A stretch of DNA of 12,993 nt, taken from positions 1-12,993 of the forward strand of contig JALOQI010000028.1 of assembly GCA_025453435.1 (NCBI GenBank), given 5' to 3'. The DNA is from Candidatus Omnitrophota bacterium (GTDB lineage Bacteria > Omnitrophota > Koll11 > Gygaellales > Profunditerraquicolaceae). Under the pieces are notes generated by a model that was given only the letters and a program-made list of their open reading frames with translations, made no database searches and was not told the origin of the DNA. The position numbers and the translations under genes are program-made. Positions within the stretch are counted from its first letter, which is position 1. Each line of letters opens with the position of its first letter. Of the stretch, positions 5,744 to 12,715 are shown in pieces.

Positions 5744-8497
5744 ATGATAAGACCAAAACGAAGGATAAAAATAAAAAGAAGCCCGGGCTGGTTCGCAATG
5801 ACGGGCGAGCTTAAGCTCCAGGACCGCCTGCGCGTCCAGGCGGAGCTTGTCGAAGAGCTCACGGCTCTCCTGGACATGGACAGGGATATAATAATCATCC
5901 GGGATATGGAAGACCGCATAGTTTTCTGGAACCGCGGGGCGCAGGATCTATTCGGATTGTCTAAGGAAGACGCGTGTTCGAAGCGGTACAGCGACCTGCC
6001 GGGGATGAAATATCCGGTGAGCTTTCAGGAGATAAAGAATAAGCTTCTGGCTCAGGGAAGGTGGGAGGGCGAGATCTCTTGCCGCGGCCGCTCGGGCGAA
6101 GGCATAATTCTGGAAAGCAGGCTGAGGCTTCAGAAAGACGAGTCAGGAGTCCCTATAGCTATCCTCGAGATCGACCACAATATAACCGACCGCAAGAACG
6201 CCGAAGCGCTTTTGCGCGAAAGCGAACAGCTTTACAGGTATATTTGCGATAACAGCCCTGACATGGCATTCATATGCGATCTGAACCTGCGCCCGAGTTT
6301 TATAAGCGGCAATATCCGCAGGGTCCTGGGCGCCGAGCCTGATGAAATAATGCAAAAAGGCCTTAAGGTTGTGATGACCCAGAATTCATACGCAAGGGCG
6401 AAGTCCATTATCGACGATGAAGCTGCCGCAGCAGCTAGCCCTTCCAGCGATCCCGGGAGGTTATTCGTTATAGAGGCGGAGATGCTGTCCCATGATAAAG
6501 TGCAGAGGCTTTTTGAATTCAAAGCGAGCTTTATCAAGGGCAGTGATCCGAAACCCAAGAGCATTCTTGCCGTAGGCAGGGATGTGACGGACAGGCATGA
6601 TAAAGAGAAAAAACTGCATCAGCACGGCCAGCTGTGCCTGTCATTTTTGCACAAATTCCACGGCATCGCATACCGCTGCGGCCTGACAGGCGCTCCTGTC
6701 ATATTCGACGGAGCAGTCGAAGAGATAACCGGCTACAAAAATGAAGATTTTCTCCAAGCCAGGCAGTCGTGGGAAAAGCTTATACATTCCGATGACCGCG
6801 AAAAACTCAAGGGATCCTGGGATAATATCCGCACTTCCGCGCATTATTCGGCACAGCGCGAATACAGGATAATAAGAAAGGATAAGCAGGTCAGGTGGGT
6901 ACATGAAAACACTTATAACCTGTGCGACGAATCAGGCAGGCCGGCATTCGTAGAAGGCACGGTATACGATATCACTGAAAAAAAGAAATCCTGCGAGGAC
7001 CTCGCATGGCTTGCGTCTTTCCCGGAGATGAATCCGAATCCCGTCGTCGAGACCGACGTGGACGGCCGCATATTCTATATGTCCCCGGCAGCGGGGCCGT
7101 TATTGACCGGTGCGGATACTCTGGGCGCTAAGCATCCGTATCTGACAGGCCTGAGATGGGTAAGGGACCGCATCATAGAGGAAAAAAGGCCTTTTTTCAG
7201 CCGCGAGGCCGAAGTAGGAGGCCTGTGGTATACGCAAAAGATATATCTGGTGGAGAACAATACCCGCCTGCGCATATACGGGGTTGACATAACAGAGAGC
7301 AAATTGAATGCGGACAAACTGCGCGGGGTGAACCAGCAGCTGATGGACATAATAGAGTTCCTGCCGGACGCTACTTTTGTCATCGACAGGAATAAGCGCA
7401 TAATCGCATGGAACAAAGCGCTTGAGGAAATGACTGATTCGAAAAAAGAGGACATGATAGGCAAGGGCGATTACCAATATGCCGTCCCGTTTTACGGCAA
7501 ACCCAGGCCGGTCATAATAGATCTGATATTCAAAACTGACAAGGAACTTGAGTCGCGTTACAGCTATATCAAGCGCTCGAAAAGCAGCCTTGTGGCAGAA
7601 GTTTTTATCCCCAAGTTAAATAAGGGTAAAGGCATGTTCGTTTGGATAAAAGTAGCTCCTTTATACGACGATAAAGGAGCTGTCATAGGCGCGATCGAAT
7701 CCGTGCGTGATATATCGGAGCATAAAGAATCAGAGGCGATCCTGCGCCAGGACAGGGAGGCGTTCGAGGATCTGGTCAAGGCTAAGACAGAGGAGCTTTT
7801 GCGCATGCAGAAAGAACTGGCTGACGCTAAACATCTGTCCGAGATCGGCGCCCTTGCCGCCACGATAGCCCATGAATTGAGGAATCCTCTGGCTGCGATA
7901 AGGACCGCGGCATATAATATCCGGCGCAAATCCGCCGAACGAAACCTGACGAGCCATCTGGACAATATAGAGAAAAAAGTCATTGAGAGCGATCAGATAA
8001 TCAGCAATCTGCTGAGCTATTCGCGGATAAGGACGCCTCACTTAGAACGCGTGGACATCCACGAACTGCTTGAGGAGTGCCTCAAAGCCGCAAAAGACAG
8101 GTTTGACAAATTCAAGGTCAAGGTCACAAAGACCTGCACGTGCAAAAAAGGCGATTTTATTCACGCCGACCCTCTGCATATGAAAGAGCTTTTCAATAAT
8201 ATCCTGAATAATTCCTACGAATCATTCGTTGCGAAGTCGGGGGTCATTATTATCAAAGCGGATTACGCCCCGAGAGGGAAATTCACGGTGAGCTTCAGCG
8301 ATAACGGCAGCGGGATCAGCCCTGACGACATGAAAAAAATATCCCAGCCTTTTTTTACGACAAAATCAAAAGGCACGGGGCTGGGCCTTACGGTCTGCTA
8401 TCAGCTGGTCAGCCTGCACAACGGCACCATGGATATAAAAAGCGAAGCCGGTAAAGGCACGACAGTTACAATTATCCTGCCGTCAGGAGGGGTATGA
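5744..8497 (+). CDS. Soluble hybrid-free sensor histidine kinase with five PAS domains
   Basis: A 917-residue kinase with no membrane segment, so a cytoplasmic sensor. Five PAS-like domains can be placed at about 43-150 (ending NITDRKNAE), 157-285 (ending RDVTDRHD), 297-413 (PAS_3-like, ending DITEKKK), 423-520 (FPEMNPNPVVETDVDGRI) and 533-660 (ending RDISEHKES). A short coiled coil leads to HisKA, with phospho-acceptor H710 in IAHELRNPLAA. The ATPase domain has N-box NNILNNSYE (818-826), DNGSG and GTGLGL. All catalytic motifs look intact. The first residues are strongly basic (RPKRRIKIKR). The ATG at 5744 is preferred; an in-frame TTG at 5735 would add three residues, and neither has a clear ribosome site. 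The AraC-type regulator lies 15 bp upstream and a lone receiver overlaps the end, giving a regulator-kinase-receiver operon. The PAS ligands cannot be read from sequence. Confidence 0.92.
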   Translation: MIRPKRRIKIKRSPGWFAMTGELKLQDRLRVQAELVEELTALLDMDRDIIIIRDMEDRIVFWNRGAQDLFGLSKEDACSKRYSDLPGMKYPVSFQEIKNKLLAQGRWEGEISCRGRSGEGIILESRLRLQKDESGVPIAILEIDHNITDRKNAEALLRESEQLYRYICDNSPDMAFICDLNLRPSFISGNIRRVLGAEPDEIMQKGLKVVMTQNSYARAKSIIDDEAAAAASPSSDPGRLFVIEAEMLSHDKVQRLFEFKASFIKGSDPKPKSILAVGRDVTDRHDKEKKLHQHGQLCLSFLHKFHGIAYRCGLTGAPVIFDGAVEEITGYKNEDFLQARQSWEKLIHSDDREKLKGSWDNIRTSAHYSAQREYRIIRKDKQVRWVHENTYNLCDESGRPAFVEGTVYDITEKKKSCEDLAWLASFPEMNPNPVVETDVDGRIFYMSPAAGPLLTGADTLGAKHPYLTGLRWVRDRIIEEKRPFFSREAEVGGLWYTQKIYLVENNTRLRIYGVDITESKLNADKLRGVNQQLMDIIEFLPDATFVIDRNKRIIAWNKALEEMTDSKKEDMIGKGDYQYAVPFYGKPRPVIIDLIFKTDKELESRYSYIKRSKSSLVAEVFIPKLNKGKGMFVWIKVAPLYDDKGAVIGAIESVRDISEHKESEAILRQDREAFEDLVKAKTEELLRMQKELADAKHLSEIGALAATIAHELRNPLAAIRTAAYNIRRKSAERNLTSHLDNIEKKVIESDQIISNLLSYSRIRTPHLERVDIHELLEECLKAAKDRFDKFKVKVTKTCTCKKGDFIHADPLHMKELFNNILNNSYESFVAKSGVIIIKADYAPRGKFTVSFSDNGSGISPDDMKKISQPFFTTKSKGTGLGLTVCYQLVSLHNGTMDIKSEAGKGTTVTIILPSGGV

Positions 8498-8898
8498 TGC
8501 CTGCCGGAAATATCCTGCTCGTCGATGACGACGAAGAGATATGCGACGAAATAGGCGGCCTTCTTAAGGACGAAGGTTTTAGCGTGACGGTCGCTTATGA
8601 CGGCATTTCAGCCGTGAACCTGATAGAAAAAAAGAAGTTCGATCTTATGATACTCGATCTGAAAGTCCCCAAGATCGGCGGCATGGATATCCTGCGGCAT
8701 GTGAAGGCAAAGGGTTTAACTGCCAGGGTGCTGGTCGTCACCGGCCGCCCCGTAAAGACCGACCCGGGCCAAAGCCAGGATGCCGCATCCATCCCCGAAG
8801 ACCCCGAGCAGGACGAGCTATTCGAAAAAGCCGACGGATTCGTCAGTAAACCCTTTGACGTAGAAATACTTCTCGCCCGCATAAAATCCCTCATTTAA
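8497..8898 (+). CDS. Single-domain response regulator with an acidic insertion
   Basis: A 133-residue stand-alone receiver. The pocket is D10-D11-D12, the phospho-acceptor D54 (MILDLKVP), T82 (VVTGRP) and K118 (SKPFD). The gap from T82 to K118 is 36 residues against 22 in the AraC-type regulator upstream. This is an insertion of about 14 residues, rich in Asp, Glu, Gln and Pro, at the beta4-alpha4 region, a surface that receivers commonly use for output. No output domain is present, so it may act by protein contact or as a phosphate relay or sink. AGGAGG at 8485-8490 is 6 bases from the ATG at 8497, which shares its first base with the kinase stop (TGATG). The ATG at 8494 is only 3 bases away and less likely. 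Coupled translation with the kinase makes that kinase its probable partner. Confidence 0.88.
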   Translation: MPAGNILLVDDDEEICDEIGGLLKDEGFSVTVAYDGISAVNLIEKKKFDLMILDLKVPKIGGMDILRHVKAKGLTARVLVVTGRPVKTDPGQSQDAASIPEDPEQDELFEKADGFVSKPFDVEILLARIKSLI

Positions 8899-8955
8899 TA
8901 AGCTCTGAACCGCTCCTTATGTAGAAAATAGTCAATAAAAAGGCGAATCACCTCA

Positions 8956-8984
8956 TAGACAAACAGCCTTCTAACAAGTATTAT
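8956..8984 (+). promoter_or_regulatory. Sigma70-type promoter for the receiver / His-less kinase / receiver operon
   Basis: TAGACA (8956-8961), a 17-bp spacer and TATTAT (8979-8984); each box matches consensus at five of six positions. An overlapping perfect TATAAT at 8985-8990 lacks a well-placed -35 box. The 126-bp gap after the previous gene shows no terminator hairpin. Confidence 0.55.
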
Positions 8985-9024
8985 TATAATGAAAATGATG
9001 AATATAGAGCAAGGAGGAGCATAA

Positions 9025-9414
9025 ATGCCCGGCAGGAGGATACTTGTAGTAGACGATGACCGTGAATTTCTGGAAGAACTCACCGAGACTTTGAATCTGT
9101 CGGGATATGAAGTGAATTCCGTGAGCGAATCCGGGAGGGCCGTCGGCCTTGCTGCGAAATTCCGGCCTGATCTCATCCTGCTGGATCTGAAGATGGCCGG
9201 CATGACAGGGTTCGAGGTAGCTGAAAAATTGCGCCTTCTTCCCCAGACAGCCGGCATACCTATAATAGCCATATCCGCTTTTTTCAACGAATCGCGCGAC
9301 TGCACCGTGCTCGATTTCTTTCAGATCAAGCGCTGCCTTCAAAAGCCGTTCAACCCTCTTGATGTGATCGCAAACATAGAGACAACTCTCAAAGATGCAG
9401 ATATATCGTCTTGA
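9025..9414 (+). CDS. Single-domain response regulator (first of a paralogous pair)
   Basis: A 129-residue receiver without output domain. It has D10-D11-D12, phospho-acceptor D54 (LLDLKM), S84 in the usual Thr/Ser position (AISAFF) and K107 (QKPFNPLDVI). The ATG at 9025 follows a strong AAGGAGGA (9011-9018). The protein aligns without gaps to the receiver at 10543-10920. My hand count gives 58 identities in 123 positions (about 47%), and the shared blocks are LSGYEV, MxGFEVAE and KPFNPLDVI. It is not especially close to the other receivers here, so the two arose by a local duplication that now flanks the kinase-like gene. The end overlaps that gene's start by 20 bases, suggesting coupled translation. 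It may be phosphorylated by the five-PAS kinase or by a distant kinase. Confidence 0.9.
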   Translation: MPGRRILVVDDDREFLEELTETLNLSGYEVNSVSESGRAVGLAAKFRPDLILLDLKMAGMTGFEVAEKLRLLPQTAGIPIIAISAFFNESRDCTVLDFFQIKRCLQKPFNPLDVIANIETTLKDADISS

Positions 9415-10525
9415 TACCAGCTATGCCGAAGTTTTGCCTCAAGCGCAAGACCCGGGTGCGAGCCGTATAAACGAGCTGACCAGGAGTTTTGTCAAGGGAA
9501 CGCTGCGGTCCGTCATGAAAGCGGTGGACGCCGAAAGCGGAGCCCTTTTTTTGTTCGATAAGAACCTTAACAGGCTTGTGCTGGATTCGTTTCAGGGCAA
9601 AGCAGTGCCTGGCCCGGCAAGCGGGCGGCCGTCCGCCTGGAAGAAATTCTTTTCAGTCCCGTTATTCGTCGAAGGAAGATTGTTCGGATTGATGAAGATA
9701 GGCATTAAATCGGACGGGACAGCGTTCTCCGGCTCCGATATAAGTTTCTCTAATGCGCTGTGCGGCCATGCGTGCCGGATAGTCGAAGATCAGATGAATT
9801 TCGCAGATATGCGCAGCGAGATAAGCCGGCTGAGCCAGAAGAAATCAGAGCTTGAAAAATACTCTAAAGTCGGGAAACTGGCCTGCGGCATAGCCGGCAG
9901 GATCAGCAGCCCGCTTGACGGAGCTCTTCGGTATTGCCGCCTGGTCCTTTCCCATATGGACAACTCTCCCAAACAGCATGAATATCTGGAATTTGTCAGG
10001 CAGGGGCTTGACCGCATAACCGATATAACTTCATCCCTTTTAAAAGTCGGCAAAGACGGGCCGAGCGCGCAAGCCGTCGGAGACCCCGTAGACCTGCATT
10101 CGCTTCTGGACGAATCGCTTGAAGTGTTCGGGTCGTTTTTTAATGATTCGACAAGGGTGACCCCTAATTACGCCGGGCCCTTATCGGTATATATCGATAA
10201 AAGCATCGTCCATGTTTTTACTAATCTTATAAAGAATGCCCTGGATGCCATGCCATGCGGCGGGGAACTTGAGATCGCCACACAGATAAAGCAGGCTGGC
10301 CTGCAGGTAATTTTCAGGGATTCAGGCTGCGGCATAAGCCAGGACGTCCAGGCTAAGATCTTCGAGCCTTTTTATACGACCAAACCCAGTGGTTCAGGCT
10401 CCGGGCTCGGCCTGTCGATATGCAGGGACATAATCGCAAAATTCGGCGGCAGGATCGGCGTGAAAAGCTCCCCGGGACAGGGCAGTACGTTCACGATACT
10501 TTTGCCTAAAAACATATTAGCTTAG
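9395..10525 (+). CDS. GAF-containing histidine-kinase homologue lacking the phospho-acceptor His
   Basis: A 376-residue soluble protein. Residues about 25-135 look like a GAF domain (SGALFLFDKNLNRLVLDSF, FFSVPLFVEGRLFGLMKIG). A coiled coil (about 138-158) leads to a HisKA-like helix, GKLACGIAGRISSPLDGALR. In normal kinases this reads GIAHEINNPLDG; here the His is G168, the next acidic residue is Arg, and NN is SS. Codons are GGC AGG where CAY GAR is expected, so several base changes are involved. The ATPase domain is intact: N-box NLIKNALDAM, FRDSGCGI, FEPFYTTKP and GSGLGLSI. It should bind ATP but cannot autophosphorylate at the usual site. The ATG at 9395 overlaps the preceding receiver and has only a weak ribosome site. 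It lies between two paralogous receivers. A role as allosteric switch, scaffold or phosphatase is inference, with DivL of Caulobacter as a known non-His kinase precedent. Confidence 0.88.
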   Translation: MQIYRLDTSYAEVLPQAQDPGASRINELTRSFVKGTLRSVMKAVDAESGALFLFDKNLNRLVLDSFQGKAVPGPASGRPSAWKKFFSVPLFVEGRLFGLMKIGIKSDGTAFSGSDISFSNALCGHACRIVEDQMNFADMRSEISRLSQKKSELEKYSKVGKLACGIAGRISSPLDGALRYCRLVLSHMDNSPKQHEYLEFVRQGLDRITDITSSLLKVGKDGPSAQAVGDPVDLHSLLDESLEVFGSFFNDSTRVTPNYAGPLSVYIDKSIVHVFTNLIKNALDAMPCGGELEIATQIKQAGLQVIFRDSGCGISQDVQAKIFEPFYTTKPSGSGSGLGLSICRDIIAKFGGRIGVKSSPGQGSTFTILLPKNILA

Positions 10526-10542
10526 AAACCGGAGCGATCCGC

Positions 10543-10920
10543 ATGATCAAAGGAAGAGTCCTTATAGCAGACGACGACAAAGTTTTCCTGCAGGAATTGA
10601 AGGAGACCCTCGACCTGAGCGGTTACGAGGTCATCGAGGTGGAGGATGCGCGCACCGTCCAGGATACCGCAAGCCGGTCAAACCCCGATGTCATAGTCCT
10701 GGACCTGCGAATGGACGATATGAACGGATTCGAGGTAGCGGAAGAGCTGAAACGTTTTACTTCAACGGTCAGGATACCCGTGATAGCCATGACCGGTTTT
10801 TTCAGGGAAGACGAGCACCTGCCTCTGATGAGCATCTGCGGCATAAAAAAATGCATAAGAAAGCCTTTTAATCCCCTGGATGTCATATCCGCGATAGAAG
10901 CCGCAATGCATCACACTTAA
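10543..10920 (+). CDS. Single-domain response regulator (second of a paralogous pair)
   Basis: A 125-residue receiver with D10-D11-D12, D54 (VLDLRM), T84 (AMTGFF) and K107 (RKPFNPLDVI), so it should accept phosphate. It has no output domain. GGAG at 10531-10534 is 8 bases from the ATG, and the gap to the kinase-like gene is 17 bp. It shares about 47% of positions, without gaps, with the receiver at 9025-9414. Differences cluster in residues 34-47 and 88-100, the latter being the alpha4 face commonly used for partner binding. The two copies may therefore have different partners. No DNA-binding or enzymatic output is present in this three-gene operon. Confidence 0.9.
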   Translation: MIKGRVLIADDDKVFLQELKETLDLSGYEVIEVEDARTVQDTASRSNPDVIVLDLRMDDMNGFEVAEELKRFTSTVRIPVIAMTGFFREDEHLPLMSICGIKKCIRKPFNPLDVISAIEAAMHHT

Positions 10921-10932
10921 GCTTAAATTCTG

Positions 10933-10960
10933 TTGCCTAAAAATCCCCCCGCGCTATAAT
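10933..10960 (+). promoter_or_regulatory. Sigma70-type promoter for the GGDEF-hydrolase-glpK operon
   Basis: TTGCCT (10933-10938), a 16-bp spacer and a perfect TATAAT (10955-10960). The transcript would start near 10967 and have a leader of about 78 bases that includes the heptameric repeats before the ATG at 11045. Confidence 0.65.
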
Positions 10961-10990
10961 ATCCATTAGCTATGAGTTATATTTCCCTAA

Positions 10991-11025
10991 CTACTGTCTA
11001 CTGACTACTAACTACTATCTATTAA
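10991..11025 (+). repeat. Heptameric tandem repeats (five units) in the leader
   Basis: Five consecutive 7-bp units, CTACTGT, CTACTGA, CTACTAA, CTACTAT and CTATTAA, follow the consensus CTACTNN. They lie between the promoter and the ribosome site (AGAGGGGGG, 11031-11039), so they would be transcribed as an A/C/U-rich, little-structured leader. Similar short heptad repeats are known from cyanobacterial intergenic regions; their role here is unknown. Confidence 0.8.
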
Positions 11026-11044
11026 TTCTAAGAGGGGGGCGTTG

Positions 11045-11897
11045 ATGGAACGCGAAAAAATCATTGTTGTGAGAGCGGGCCAGTATGTCAGCGATACTAT
11101 CAATGACTGCCTGAAACAATACGACATCTATAATATCGAATCCCTTGAAAAGGCGCAGGAATTATATAAATCCGGCAATTTTCACACGATAGTGACCGAA
11201 CTGGACAAAAAGGAATCCAATGCAGTCGAGGTAGTCACAAAGCTGCAGCAGCTGGATTCGGAGATCCCCATAATCGTTGTTACTACCTATGATTCTGTTC
11301 CTGTAGCCGTCGAGGCCCTTAAGGCAGGTGCATATAATTATATAACCCAGCCTTTCAATCTGGATGAGCTCAAGATCGTGGTCAGGCATGCGCTGGAGCG
11401 CCGCAACCTTCAGGAGGAAGTAAAGGAGAAACGCCATTTCGAGGAAATGGCGATCATCGACGGATTGACCGGGGTATATAACCGCGCGTATTTCGACGAA
11501 TTGCTCAAGCGCGAAGAGGACAGGGCAAGGAGATATCCTCAGAAGTTTTCCCTTCTTATGATCGACCTGGACGATTTCAAGAAATACAACGATTTTTATG
11601 CAGCGCATCAGGACCACTGATTTTGTAGCGCGTTACGGAGGGGACGAATTTGTCATCATATCGCCTCATACGGATAAAACCAATGCATCGGTTCTTGCAT
11701 CCAGGCTTCTATCGGTCGCAGCCAGGGAGCTTATCAGGATAGAAGATCAGACCCAGCTTTCTATAACAATAAGCATCGGCCTGGCCACATTTGTTGACGA
11801 CGCCACCACCTCGACCGGCCTTATAGAAAGCGCGGATAAGGCTCTTTATCAGGCAAAACATTTAGGCAAGAACAGGATGTGCCTTTTTGGGACATAA
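11045..11897 (+). pseudogene. Degenerate receiver plus GGDEF (diguanylate cyclase-like), broken by a deletion and frameshift
   Basis: Two frames together encode one REC-GGDEF protein. Frame one (11045-11620) holds a receiver (1-120) and the start of GGDEF (IDGLTGVYNRAYFDELL, MIDLDDFKKYND), then runs into the stop at 11618. Frame two resumes near 11600 with QRIRTTDFVARYGGDEFVII and runs to 11897. Between KYND and RTTD the family has about 22 residues, including the GHxxGD motif; here about five remain. So about 50 bases, a number not divisible by three, appear to be lost. RTTD five residues before GGDEF matches the inhibitory c-di-GMP site. The receiver lacks the catalytic set: the acidic pair is R10-A11, the phospho-site is E52 (VTELD), T80 is kept and the Lys is Q102. 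AGAGGGGGG supports the ATG at 11045 over the TTG at 11042. It is probably inactive as a cyclase unless the deletion is an assembly error. Confidence 0.85.
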
Positions 11898-11898
11898 T

Positions 11899-12708
11899 AT
11901 GATACCCGATCAGCGTTCGAGCGCTGGGTATGGAAAGTGGGATGCTCCGGGGGCACAGGCAGTATTTCTTTTGATACACGGCATAGGCGCCCACACCGGC
12001 CGCTGGGAGCCCATGGCGGATTTTTTCATCTCACGCAAGATATCTTCGTTCGCGCTTGCCCTTCGCGGCTTCGGCGACACCCCCGGCATCAAAGGCCATA
12101 TCGATTCATTCAACGTGTATCTCTGGGATATATTGTCGCTTGTCAGGGTCATACGCAACGACTATCCGCTTCACAAGATCTTTCTCGTCGGTGAAAGCCT
12201 CGGGGGCCTCATAGGGTTTCTCATGGCGGTCGAGCGAAGCGATCTGTTCGGCGGCCTGGTCTGCCTTTCCCCGGCTTTCGCGGATTCCCTTAACATTGAC
12301 ATAAAAACTTTCTGGGATATAGTGCTGTCGTCTTTTATACAGCCTACAAAGCAGTATTCAGTGCCGGTGTCATTATCCTGCTGCAGCAGGGACGATGATC
12401 TGGTCAAGCGCTTCGATTCGGATCCCCGGGAGCACAGGGTAGCATCGTCGAGGCTTCTTGTAGAAACGCGGCTGGCTCAGGAGCGCGCCAAGATATTCAA
12501 GGACAAGCTGTCCCTGCCGGTGCTGTTTCTTTTGAGCGGCCACGACGTCATCGTCAGCACCGACGAGAGCATCAGGATATTTCATTCTTTGAAAGCGGCG
12601 GATAAGATGATGAAGGTTTATCCGCAGATGTACCACGCCCTTTCCATAGACGTGGGCCGCGAAGAGGTTTTTGAGGACGTTTACGGCTGGGTAAAAAAAA
12701 GGATATAG
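11899..12708 (+). CDS. Alpha/beta hydrolase, monoacylglycerol lipase-like
   Basis: A 269-residue serine hydrolase of the Hydrolase_4 type. The oxyanion region is LIHGIGAHTGRW (25-36). RGFGDTPGIKGHIDSFNVYL matches the conserved stretch of monoacylglycerol lipases and lysophospholipases (usually GxSxGxRGHVxSFxxY). The nucleophile is S100 in GESLGG, the acid D216 in SGHDVIV and the base H246 in MYHALSID, so the triad is complete. There is no signal peptide, hence cytoplasmic. The ATG at 11899 is one base after the broken GGDEF gene's stop; an in-frame TTG at 11887 would overlap it. The ribosome site is weak, so translation may depend on the upstream gene. Glycerol kinase starts 7 bp after the stop. 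This supports a role in splitting monoglycerides to fatty acid and glycerol, though the substrate is inferred. Confidence 0.87.
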   Translation: MIPDQRSSAGYGKWDAPGAQAVFLLIHGIGAHTGRWEPMADFFISRKISSFALALRGFGDTPGIKGHIDSFNVYLWDILSLVRVIRNDYPLHKIFLVGESLGGLIGFLMAVERSDLFGGLVCLSPAFADSLNIDIKTFWDIVLSSFIQPTKQYSVPVSLSCCSRDDDLVKRFDSDPREHRVASSRLLVETRLAQERAKIFKDKLSLPVLFLLSGHDVIVSTDESIRIFHSLKAADKMMKVYPQMYHALSIDVGREEVFEDVYGWVKKRI

Positions 12709-12715
12709 CCCATAG

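Noticed and set aside
8899..9024. Terminator or small RNA between the two signalling operons
   Set aside because: I found no stable hairpin with a T run. The gap holds only the promoter and ribosome site.
9896..9898. The missing His of the kinase homologue as a sequencing error
   Set aside because: GGC AGG instead of CAY GAR needs several base changes, the neighbouring NN is also altered to SS, and the frame is intact. A single error cannot explain it.
11598..11897. Separate small gene starting at ATG 11598
   Set aside because: Its product is only the second half of a GGDEF domain that continues the interrupted upstream frame, with no ribosome site. It is part of the same broken gene.
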